Source: Phycisphaerae bacterium
GTDB taxonomy: Bacteria > Planctomycetota > Phycisphaerae > UBA1845 > UTPLA1
Length of the DNA: 64,000 nt
Direction: 5' to 3'
NCBI GenBank assembly: GCA_023150615.1
Contig: JAKLKO010000009.1
Span: 85,417 to 149,416 of the forward strand
How positions within the stretch are numbered: the stretch's first letter is position 1; the number at the start of each line of letters is the position of its first letter. Shown here one piece after another: positions 35,500-42,715 of this stretch. The notes beneath the pieces are model-generated. The model saw only the letters and a list, made by a program, of their open reading frames with translations, made no database searches and had not been told where the DNA came from. Made by a program: the position numbers and the translations under genes.

Positions 35500-37124
35500 T
35501 CCTCGCCTCGCTCTCCGGCATTCAGGACTTTCTCTTCGACATCCGCGAGTCCGGCGGCGGGCAGGCCCGGTCGCTGCGGAATCGCTCATTCCGCATCCAA
35601 CTTATCGCCGAGTGCGTCGCCCTGCGCCTGCTCGAAGCCGCCAAGCTCCCCTACGAGCGCCTCGTGTTCACCGCGGCGGGCAAGGTCTGCATAAACGCGG
35701 AGGGCCTGTCCGCCGAAAGCTTCAAAGCGGTGCGCGAGGCTGCGGCGGACATGGAGCGGCGCTTGCTCAGCAATATCCACGGGCGGGTACGCCTCTCTGT
35801 TGCGCTGGATGAACTACCCGGGAGCTTTGCCGAGCAGTTCGAGCGCGCCAGCCGCGCCCTGGTTGTCAACAAGCTGCGCTCCTATGCAGCGACCGCCCCC
35901 GGTGCCGAAACGTGGCGTGACAGGATGCTCGTTGTGCGCGAGCTCTGGGACGCGAACGCGGAAGCCGAGCGCGACGCCGAGCTCGGGCGCCGTCTCGTCA
36001 ACGCCCGATGGTTGACGATTCGAAGCTCAGATGGCACACGGAATGGCATGAGCACGGACACACTGGGATTTCGCGTGAGTCTCGACGCAAACGAACCGGT
36101 CGCGACCGGCGACCTCGCCTCGTGCAGCAATCTGGCCGATCCCGAGAGGGCCCCGCGCAACATCGACCACCGGTTTTTCCATCCCCGCCGGCTGGCACGG
36201 CACGTGCCGCGCGACGCGCACGGCCAGCCCATTGAATTCGTCGATCTCGCGGCTCGAGCGCGCGGCGCACCCATGCTCGGCGTCCTCAAGGCCGATGCCG
36301 ACTCGCTCGGCGACGCGGTATCCGCGGCGCTGCGGCAATCCACCGGCGACGGCCCCGCAGCGATCCGAGCGTTGAGCCAATCGCTCGACCGCTTCTTCGC
36401 AGAAACGCTCGATGCGGAGAAAACCCGGGCCGGTTCGCGCTGGAACAGCATCTACACCGTCTTCTCCGGCGGCGACGACATGCTGGCCGTCGGTCCCTGG
36501 GACGTCATGCTCGATTTCGCCGCCCAGGCGCGAACGCTCTTCAACAAGCAATTCGGCCAAGACGCGACAAACTCCCCTTCGCCCACACCGCTGACCATCA
36601 GCGCCGGCGTCGCGGTCATCAAGCCGAAGTACCCAATCCACCTCGGCGCCCAGCAGGCAGAGGAACTGCTCGAACAGGCCAAGGGCGAGAAGGCCCCGCG
36701 CGCCCCTCAGCCGAAGGACCAGTGCGCCGCCCTCGGTAGCCTCTGGAAATGGCAGGACCACGACGTCATCATTGGCGCCGGCAAGCAACTGGCCGACTGG
36801 GTGGATGAAGGGATCATCCAGCGCGGCTGGCTGCACACACTGCTCGAATTGGCCCTGCTGCGCCGCGGCCAGGCTGGGCCCGAGTACGCCGGCGTCCACC
36901 CCGCGACGGCCACGTCGCGCCTGACGTATCACGTCGCCCGCAACTGGCCGAAGCCCAGGCGTGGCGATGATCCGCCGCCGCCCGCGAGGCAATGGATCGA
37001 CGCCATTCTGCGAGAGTTCGACCAATTTGACTCAACCGCTCACGTGGAGACCATACACCTGCCGGCCATCGTGCGGTACGCTATCTTGGCCACGCGGTCC
37101 GGCGGATCGGAGGACAGGGCATGA
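35493..37124 (+). CDS. cas10: Cas10 (type III large subunit, HD-less) with cyclase motif
   Basis: 543 residues, with start fixed by a perfect AGGAGGTGA 3-12 bp upstream. It begins at the position that follows the HD domain in other Cas10s: LILASLSGIQDFLFDIRESG, LRNRSFRIQL. The second Palm domain carries FSGGDDMLA (GGDD at residues 326-329), the active site for making cyclic oligoadenylate, and a helical C-terminal domain follows. Loss of the fused HD implies no Cas10 DNase activity unless the upstream fragment complements it. Signalling should be intact. The stop overlaps csm2. Confidence 0.93.
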   Translation: MLILASLSGIQDFLFDIRESGGGQARSLRNRSFRIQLIAECVALRLLEAAKLPYERLVFTAAGKVCINAEGLSAESFKAVREAAADMERRLLSNIHGRVRLSVALDELPGSFAEQFERASRALVVNKLRSYAATAPGAETWRDRMLVVRELWDANAEAERDAELGRRLVNARWLTIRSSDGTRNGMSTDTLGFRVSLDANEPVATGDLASCSNLADPERAPRNIDHRFFHPRRLARHVPRDAHGQPIEFVDLAARARGAPMLGVLKADADSLGDAVSAALRQSTGDGPAAIRALSQSLDRFFAETLDAEKTRAGSRWNSIYTVFSGGDDMLAVGPWDVMLDFAAQARTLFNKQFGQDATNSPSPTPLTISAGVAVIKPKYPIHLGAQQAEELLEQAKGEKAPRAPQPKDQCAALGSLWKWQDHDVIIGAGKQLADWVDEGIIQRGWLHTLLELALLRRGQAGPEYAGVHPATATSRLTYHVARNWPKPRRGDDPPPPARQWIDAILREFDQFDSTAHVETIHLPAIVRYAILATRSGGSEDRA

Positions 37125-37621
37125 ATCAGTACGGCAGAGGAGGTGGTTCGTACGGCGGTGGTCGTAGAGACGATCGCGGTGGCCGGCAAGGAACTCAGCC
37201 TGGCGCAACGGTTGCTGAGCACTGGCGTGACTATCTCAAGGACGGCTACTTCGACGCCGACGGTTGCCTGAGGGTCGAATACGTCAGCCGCGAACGGGTC
37301 GAGCCGCTCGCCCAGAAAATGGCGAGCCTGACCATTCACCAGATCCGGCGCTACTTCGGCCATTGCCGCGCGATTGAAACCCGCCTGAAGTCCAGTGGCG
37401 CGGCCTGGGCCAGCGTCTGGCCCGAGGTCAAGAAACTGGACATCGCCGCGGCCGACGGCGCGGCCAAACACCCGCCCAAGATTCCAGCGCTATTCCACGA
37501 TTTCATCAAGCGAAACGTGGACAAGATCAAGACCAACGATGATTTTCTGAAGGGCTTCCTGCCGCACTTCGAGGCCCTCATCGGCTTCGGCCAGGCGCAT
37601 TTCAAGAAGGATAGGAGCTGA
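37121..37621 (+). CDS. csm2: Csm2 (type III-A small subunit)
   Basis: 166 residues. After a Gly/Arg-rich disordered N-terminus (~35 residues, GRGGGSYGGGRRDDRGGRQG) comes the all-helical Csm2 core: VEPLAQKMASLTIHQIRRYF, ETRLKSSGAAW and a C-terminal HFEALIGFGQAHFKK. Csm2 forms the small-subunit filament beside Csm3 and marks the module as III-A-like. The Gly/Arg tail could bind RNA. It overlaps cas10 by 4 bp and is 4 bp from csm3. Confidence 0.88.
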   Translation: MNQYGRGGGSYGGGRRDDRGGRQGTQPGATVAEHWRDYLKDGYFDADGCLRVEYVSRERVEPLAQKMASLTIHQIRRYFGHCRAIETRLKSSGAAWASVWPEVKKLDIAAADGAAKHPPKIPALFHDFIKRNVDKIKTNDDFLKGFLPHFEALIGFGQAHFKKDRS

Positions 37622-37625
37622 TGCC

Positions 37626-38318
37626 ATGAAGAAACTCAACCACTACGTGATCCGCGGCGAGATCGAACTGCTCTCCGGCACCCGAATCGGCGGCTCAGAC
37701 GACGTGCTCCAGATCGGCGGCACCGACCTCACCTGCATCAAGGATCCGACGACGGGCAAACCCTACATCCCCGGTTCCTCGCTCAAGGGCAAGATGCGGT
37801 CAAGTCTCGAAAAGCATCTTGGCAAGGTCAACGGCCGTGAACCCTGCGGCTGCGCGAAAGTAGACTGCCCCGTCTGCCGCGTCTTCGGGCCGCACAAGAA
37901 CACCAACCACACTCTCGGCCCCACGCGGATCATCGTCCGCGACGCCCCGCTGATCAGCGGCGAATTCGCCATCGAGAACAAGACCGAGTCCGTCAACCGC
38001 CGGGATACCGGCGCAGCCGAACACCCCCGCACCGTGGAGCGCGTGGCCGCCGGCGCGAAGTTCGCCCTCGAAATCGGCGTCCAGGAGTTCGACATGGACA
38101 GGGATTTCGCCTACACGAATCACAAGGAAGAGAAGGTGACCGGCCACGATGCCCTGTTGGAGGTCGTCTGCCACTGCCTCGATCTCGTCGAGGACACCGG
38201 CGTCGGCGCCGGCACCGGTAAGGGCTATGGCAAGGTCAAGATCGAGATTCAACCCGAGACGAAGACCACCCGCCGAAATCGTCGAGGCGCCGGCGCGCCC
38301 GCAGCGACTGCCCGATGA
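37626..38318 (+). CDS. csm3: Csm3 (Cas7-like backbone, target-RNA nuclease)
   Basis: 230 residues. GEIELLSGTRIGGSDDVLQI, IGGTDLTCIKDPTTGKPYIP then GSSLKGKMRSSLE are diagnostic. Asp34 aligns with the catalytic Asp33 of characterised Csm3 proteins, so target RNA should be cut at 6-nt intervals. The Cys-rich loop (CGCAKVDCPVC) is the usual zinc site, and GAGTGKGYGKVKI is the C-terminal Gly-rich loop. It overlaps csm4 by 4 bp. It is the only backbone Cas7 of the type III module. Confidence 0.94.
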   Translation: MKKLNHYVIRGEIELLSGTRIGGSDDVLQIGGTDLTCIKDPTTGKPYIPGSSLKGKMRSSLEKHLGKVNGREPCGCAKVDCPVCRVFGPHKNTNHTLGPTRIIVRDAPLISGEFAIENKTESVNRRDTGAAEHPRTVERVAAGAKFALEIGVQEFDMDRDFAYTNHKEEKVTGHDALLEVVCHCLDLVEDTGVGAGTGKGYGKVKIEIQPETKTTRRNRRGAGAPAATAR

Positions 38319-39298
38319 CCCTGTACCGCCTATATCTCCGCCCGCGCTCCCCCTGGCGAACCTCCTGGCAGGCCGACACGCTCACCGGCGCGCTCTGCGC
38401 GACCTGCGCACGCACGCATGGTCCCGACTTCCTCCGTGCGCGCCTCATCGACCCCATGCTCGACGCGCGGCCCCCCTTCGTTCTCGCAGACGCCTTTCCC
38501 GGCGACCTGCTCCCGCTGCCGATCGCCGCCCGACTCACGCCGTCGCCGCCGGACGCCGACCGCAAGACGATCAAACGAGGACGCTGGCTCACGCGCCACG
38601 ACTTCATCGCCGTCCGCTCCGCCGGCGGCAATGGCGCGATCCCGTGGGACCGCCTCCTGCCCGATTCCACTGTCTTTCTCCACGAAACCACGCGCCACAA
38701 CACCCTCGCCCGCGACTCCGACGCCTCTCTCGAAGACGGCGGCCTCTTCGCACGACCAGACACGCTCTTGCGCGCGGACCAGAATGGCGATCCCCGCCTC
38801 ACGCTCTATTTCCGCGCCGCCGACGACAACGCCCTCGACCTGCTCGTTGACTTGCTCCACGAACTATCCCTCACCGGCTTCGGCGCCGACATCGCCACCG
38901 GCCGCGGCCAGTTCGACATCGCCGGTGACCCCGAACCCGACGCCGACCTCGACGCGCCGCCAAACGAAGCAAACGCCGTCGTCGTCCTGTCCACGTTTCA
39001 GCCCGCCCCCCGCGATCCGGCCGACGGCCTCTGGGAGGCCTTCCCCAAGTTCGCCAAGCTCGGCCCCGACCTCGGCCTCTCCGACGTCCGCAAGCACACG
39101 CTCATCATGTTCCGCCCCGGCGCCTGCTTCCACGCCGATCCCGCGCTGCCGTTCCTCGGCCGTGCGTTACCCATGGATGACGTGCTGCCCGGGAGCGCGG
39201 CGACCGACCTGCGCGGACGGGGCATCGAGATCATCCACCCCGCCTTTGGTTTGGCGATTCCCGCCAGACTTCGGCGGCCGGAGGAACCTCCATCATGA
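38315..39298 (+). CDS. csm4: Csm4 (Cas5-like, 5'-handle-binding subunit)
   Basis: 327 residues. LYRLYLRPRSPWRTSWQADTL and TGALCATCARTHG are the Csm4 N-terminus, and LSLTGFGADIATGRGQFDI is the conserved Gly-rich RAMP loop. It binds the crRNA 5' handle and contacts Cas10. Csm5 would normally follow; instead the next gene, overlapping by 4 bp, is the CARF-HEPN gene. Confidence 0.9.
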   Translation: MTLYRLYLRPRSPWRTSWQADTLTGALCATCARTHGPDFLRARLIDPMLDARPPFVLADAFPGDLLPLPIAARLTPSPPDADRKTIKRGRWLTRHDFIAVRSAGGNGAIPWDRLLPDSTVFLHETTRHNTLARDSDASLEDGGLFARPDTLLRADQNGDPRLTLYFRAADDNALDLLVDLLHELSLTGFGADIATGRGQFDIAGDPEPDADLDAPPNEANAVVVLSTFQPAPRDPADGLWEAFPKFAKLGPDLGLSDVRKHTLIMFRPGACFHADPALPFLGRALPMDDVLPGSAATDLRGRGIEIIHPAFGLAIPARLRRPEEPPS

Positions 39299-40665
39299 CG
39301 GACGCTCCTCACGAAGCCGAAAAGAATGTCCTGCTCATCTGCTCCGTCGGTGGCACGCCGGAGCCCGTCGCCGCCGCCATCCGCCACTGGCGGCCCGCGC
39401 GCATCATGTTCCTCTGCTCCGACCAGACCCGCGCATCAATCAACACCGCCCTCGACGGCGCCGCGACCGCCGGCAGCTCTGTAACTCCGCCCGGTTGCAC
39501 CGACCAGATCATTCTGCGCGATCCCCAGGACCTCCAGCAGACGCTTCGCGACCTACGCGCCCTCGATCAGCATGTGCATTCCTGGCAGCAGCGCGGCGAC
39601 GACTACGCCGTCGTCGTCGATTTCACCGGCGGCACCAAGGTCATGTCCGCCGCCCTCGCCCTCGTCGCACGCCGCTGGAGGTGCACCTTCGCCTACGTCG
39701 GCGGCCAGGAGCGGAACAAGAACGGCGTCGGCGTGGTCGTCTCCGGGCGCGAGACACAGTTCAGCCAGTTCAACCCCTGGGATACCCTCGGCTATCAAGC
39801 CGTCGAAGACGCCATCGCCGTCTTCAACCACGGCGGCTATGCCGCGGCCGCCGCGCTGCTCGACAGCGCAGTGAAGAACGCCGACAAGCCGGAGGTCAAG
39901 CGCGAGTTGTCCACGCTCAAATCCCTCATCGACGCCTACGCCGCCTGGGACCGCTTCGATCACAAGTCGGCCGCGAAGCGCTTCGACGACGCGTTGAAGA
40001 ACCGCAACGATCTCGCCGCCATTTTCCCGCACGACGCGCCCTCGCTTATCGCGCGCCTCGAGCGTCACCGCGACCGCGTCGCCCAATTGGCCGACCACAA
40101 CGAGCCGAGCGCGAAATGGTTCGAGGACCTGCTGCACAACGCCCGCCGCCGCGCTGCCGAATGCCGCTTTGACGACGCCGTCGCCCGCCTTTACCGCGCC
40201 TGCGAAGCGCTCGCCCAGGTTCGGCTGCGCGAGCATCACGACATCGCCGACACCAAGGCGGTACCGCTCCAGTACCTGCCCGAGGCGTTGCGCGCGGAAT
40301 GGGCCGGGCGTGCCCGGAACGGCCGCATCATGCTTGCGCTCAAAGACGCCTACGCGCTGCTGACGGCACTTGGCGACGACCTCGGCCGGCGTTTCGGAGA
40401 ACTCGAACTCGGCCACGATCAAAAGTCACCGCTCGTGGCCCGCAACCAGTCCATCCTGGCTCACGGGTTTGAGCCGGTCGGCGAGAACGTGTATAATCAA
40501 CTTCATGCGAAGCTGTGTTCGCTGGCGCAACCTGTTGACGGCGATTCGCCTACCCCCGATTCTGATCGGGCGTCGGATTGGCGACTGCCCGCCCTTGACA
40601 GCCTTCGCGGTCAAGGCCCGGTTCCCGGCGATTCGTCGCCCAGGCAGGGACCGGCGCCGCGCTGA
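39295..40665 (+). CDS. CARF-HEPN ribonuclease (Csm6-like, TIGR02710-type)
   Basis: 456 residues. The N-terminal ~150 residues form a CARF Rossmann domain: VLLICSVGGTPEPVAAAI and VVDFTGGTKVMSAALALVA (D at ~109). This is the sensor for cyclic oligoadenylate made by Cas10. A helical linker with TPR-like character follows (~160-270). The C-terminal HEPN domain has RNQSILAH (R383-x6-H390), the R-x4-6-H RNase motif. The last ~55 residues are Pro/Arg-rich. On activation it should cut RNA non-specifically, giving dormancy or abortive defence. It is last in the operon. Confidence 0.88.
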   Translation: MTDAPHEAEKNVLLICSVGGTPEPVAAAIRHWRPARIMFLCSDQTRASINTALDGAATAGSSVTPPGCTDQIILRDPQDLQQTLRDLRALDQHVHSWQQRGDDYAVVVDFTGGTKVMSAALALVARRWRCTFAYVGGQERNKNGVGVVVSGRETQFSQFNPWDTLGYQAVEDAIAVFNHGGYAAAAALLDSAVKNADKPEVKRELSTLKSLIDAYAAWDRFDHKSAAKRFDDALKNRNDLAAIFPHDAPSLIARLERHRDRVAQLADHNEPSAKWFEDLLHNARRRAAECRFDDAVARLYRACEALAQVRLREHHDIADTKAVPLQYLPEALRAEWAGRARNGRIMLALKDAYALLTALGDDLGRRFGELELGHDQKSPLVARNQSILAHGFEPVGENVYNQLHAKLCSLAQPVDGDSPTPDSDRASDWRLPALDSLRGQGPVPGDSSPRQGPAPR

Positions 40666-40882
40666 GCGGTCGAGGGCACCGGACCGTTCTTTGACAAGTT
40701 CATACGCGAGTGCGACGGTGCTGAAGGGGGGTCCAGGGCACGCTCGCGGCGCGCAAGTCCTTGTCGGACGGAGAGAAAGGAGGAACGCCGACGTTTGACG
40801 ACGCCTGCGGCAACCAAGAAACGCCTCACGCTCGCGTTGCCCATCGCAAGTCCGCTGCATTCCATGCTTTGCGAGGCGGGCG
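40666..40882 (+). promoter_or_regulatory. CRISPR leader
   Basis: The 217 bp between the CARF-HEPN stop and the first repeat has no gene and is on the 5' side of the array, judged from the repeat orientation (3' end ATTGAAGC). A TTGACA-like hexamer is present near 40690 but has no matching -10. The array may be transcribed from here or by read-through from the operon. Confidence 0.5.
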
Positions 40883-41132
40883 GTTTCCGCGGCTGATCAG
40901 CCGCGGCCCCATTGAAGCGGAATCGCGGCGGCGGGCGGTTATAACCATCACTAGTTTCCGCGGCTGATCAGCCGCGGCCCCATTGAAGCCATATCTTCGA
41001 TCCCAAGGACAGACCACCGCACGCCGTTTCCGCGGCTGATCAGCCGCGGCCCCATTGAAGCGGCGAGGCACTCCCCGCCGACTTGCGGCAGGAGTGGTTT
41101 CCGCGGCTGATCAGCCGCGGCCCCATTGAAGC
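40883..41132 (+). CRISPR. CRISPR array, 4 repeats and 3 spacers
   Basis: Four identical 36-bp repeats start at 40883, 40954, 41026 and 41097, with spacers of 35, 36 and 35 bp. Each repeat begins GTTT, holds the perfect 20-bp palindrome CCGCGGCTGATCAGCCGCGG, and ends CCCCATTGAAGC. The last 8 bases (ATTGAAGC) are the expected 5' handle after Cas6-type cutting below the hairpin. No repeat is degenerate, so the last repeat may not be the array end in other strains. It is the only array in the window. Confidence 0.97.
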
Positions 41133-41235
41133 GCTGCGACGAGGTGCGTACGATGTTTCGAGTTCTTAAGTTAAGGAGCTGTCTTGCTCCGTTGAAAACC
41201 TCAAGCGACGCGTCTGAGGATGCTCAAGTCATTGG
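41133..41235. other. Sequence downstream of the array
   Basis: About 100 bp AT-richer spacer between the last repeat and the transposase remnant. It includes an imperfect GGAGC..GCTCC hairpin followed by GTTGAAAACC. No gene was seen. Confidence 0.35.
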
Positions 41236-41550
41236 TCAAAACCTTCCAGAGCACTCCTCGGTCCGGCCGGCAGCGCTCGTGGCGCGAAGCTCGCAGCCCA
41301 GGCAGCGATTCATTTGCGAGATCGCGCTCTCGACATGCCAGCGTCGCCCGTACACACGACGCGGAAACGGCCGTTTCATCTGACGCCGATAAAGGGCCGT
41401 CGGCCACTGGCGCGTGTCTCGCTTATTCAGCGCGATGATCGTCGAGCGAATGCCCAGTTCTTCCCGGGCCAGTCGGTGGTTGTGTTCGCCATCTTACCCG
41501 GCGTCGGCCAGCAGACGGTCGATCGCAAGGTTGTCGCAGGCCAGTCGCAT
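41236..41550 (-). pseudogene. IS4/IS5-type transposase remnant with a nonsense codon
   Basis: The minus strand encodes ACDNLAIDRLLADAG, a TAA stop (41494-41496), then DGEHNHRLAREELGIRSTII, then RRVYGRRWHVESAISQMNR. This is the C-terminal third of an IS4/IS5-family DDE transposase. The stop replaces the Tyr of the usual ADAGYD, and YGRRWHVESAISQMNR is the Y-R-E-K(N) signature. The N-terminal part is missing or decayed, and no inverted repeats were identified. It lies 100 bp behind the CRISPR array. Confidence 0.75.
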
Positions 41551-41594
41551 CGCCGGTGGAAACTGCGGCGAGTCCTGGCTCGGCCCCGGACTGA

Positions 41595-41800
41595 CTACGG
41601 CCGCGGCGTCGGCTTGGCGTCCGTTTCGAACAGAACCGCGCCTTGGATCGACGCCGCGACGGCGCAGCCGACGAGGCAATCGAGCCAGTGGTTCTGCCGC
41701 CGCACGCGCTCCCATTGAACGACGACGCCACGACCGGCCACGAACGTCTCCCCCCCTCGCTCAGCCCCCAGATGCCGCGTCAACGACACCTTCACCGCCG
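41595..41800 (-). pseudogene. Phage terminase large-subunit C-terminal remnant
   Basis: This frame reads KVSLTRHLGAERGGETFVAG, then VVQWERVRRQNHWLDCLVGC, AVAASIQGAVLFETDAKP. The W-x-x-R-x-x-NHWLDCL-x-G-x-x-AA segment is the C-terminal end of GpA-like terminase large subunits. The upstream part of the open frame (to 42176) does not look like a terminase and carries hairpin element B. It is therefore an isolated tail of a lost prophage gene. Confidence 0.55.
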
Positions 41801-42095
41801 ACGGCGCTGCGTAGAACGTCATCGCCCGGCGCGATGTCGTTACCGCGAGGGTCTCGATGATCAGCGCGGACGATCGCAGGGATGCATCACTCGTCGCCCA
41901 CGGCGCACGTGCGGGATGAGGAGATCCGCCCAATCGAACCAGAACATGCGTTGACTCGCCGGCGCGACCCGAAGACAAACGCCGAGACTCTCGCGCGACT
42001 TGGACCTTTCTGCGAGAACGCCGCGGTGCGCGGCTTCTCCAGCGGGAGGCGCCGTCGCCGCGATACCAGCGGATCTTCGTGCCACGATTGGCGTA
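41801..42095. other. Decayed sequence between terminase tail and hairpin B
   Basis: About 295 bp with open frames in several phases but none with recognisable motifs or a ribosome site. It is most likely degraded mobile-element DNA. Confidence 0.35.
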
Positions 42096-42153
42096 AAAAC
42101 GCAAACGCCAGCACGTCTCCATGCCGGCGTTCGCCGTTAACCCGCAGGTCGCC
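42096..42153 (-). terminator. Hairpin element B, right copy
   Basis: AACGCC-A-GCA / TGC-C-GGCGTT pair (42104-42131) around a loop containing GTCTC. On the minus strand this is followed by TTGCGTTTTT, a good U-tract. It shares the flanking GGTTAACG and the GAGAC loop with the left copy at 25986, while the stem differs by paired changes. It would terminate minus-strand transcription coming from the 32-aa gene. Confidence 0.6.
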
Positions 42154-42177
42154 GCGGTTTGCGGCGTCCTATTCACT

Positions 42178-42290
42178 AGAGGAGACGCGACCGTGCTCGA
42201 AACCCTATCTCGCGCGCGAAAGAGACTTTTTTCGATGTCTCGTTCGCTCGGTCGACCGCAACCCTCGTGGTTATGAACAGGCGCGCCGGC
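42178..42290. repeat. Island-flanking repeat A, right copy
   Basis: Same-orientation copy of 25738-25850. The block CTCGAAACC..., TCTCGCGCGCGA.AGAGAC, TTTTTTCGATGTCTCGTTCG and the trailing GAACAGGCG are shared. Together with the left copy it brackets ~16.3 kb that includes all cas genes and the array. Confidence 0.7.
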
Positions 42291-42466
42291 AATACGCGAT
42301 GGCCGGATGGGCGGTCCCTGAACATAACCGTTTTTCGCCGCGGAGTAAGGGGCGGCCAGGGTGCCGATCTTGCACGTTCTGGCAAAGCCCGGTCGGCCAG
42401 CCTCTTGGCAACCGATCGCCGGGGACGATCAACCCCCCGATCGGCACCGACCCAGTGACGCACCGG

Positions 42467-42565
42467 TCATGGAACAATCATGCCTTCGAACACCGCTCGG
42501 ATCAGACCAAAGAAGAAGCTCAGGAACTGAGCCCAGAAGATCGTAAACAGATCGAAAAACTGCAT
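42467..42565 (-). CDS. Very small membrane protein (32 aa)
   Basis: ATG 42565 is preceded by GAGG with 6-bp spacing. The peptide begins MQFFDLFTIFWAQFLSFFFG and ends LIRAVFEGMIVP. It is a single strongly hydrophobic, Phe-rich transmembrane helix with one Asp near the start and Arg/Glu near the end. A strong GC hairpin without a T-tract lies just behind it (~42395-42435). It resembles type I toxin or small regulatory membrane peptides in design only. No antisense RNA was identified. Confidence 0.6.
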   Translation of the reverse strand: MQFFDLFTIFWAQFLSFFFGLIRAVFEGMIVP

Positions 42566-42715
42566 GGCTATCCTCGCATTCGGCGACATGGGCAAGGGCC
42601 GGCGACGCGCCCGCCGGACGGGTGGCACAGTCTCGCCCTGGATGTAGTCACCCACAAGGGGTGACGCTACGGTCGCGCGATCAACGCGTTCGTTCGCACC
42701 CCGCGGCGCATAGAC

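Noticed and set aside
38418..40172. 584-codon plus-strand frame across csm4 and the CARF gene
   Set aside because: It is low-complexity Ser/Pro/Arg shadow of two recognised genes in another phase.
41133..41200. A fifth, degenerate CRISPR repeat (GGAGCTGTCTTGCTCC..GTTGAAAACC)
   Set aside because: It shares only a hairpin and a few bases with the repeat and is spaced wrongly, so it was not counted.
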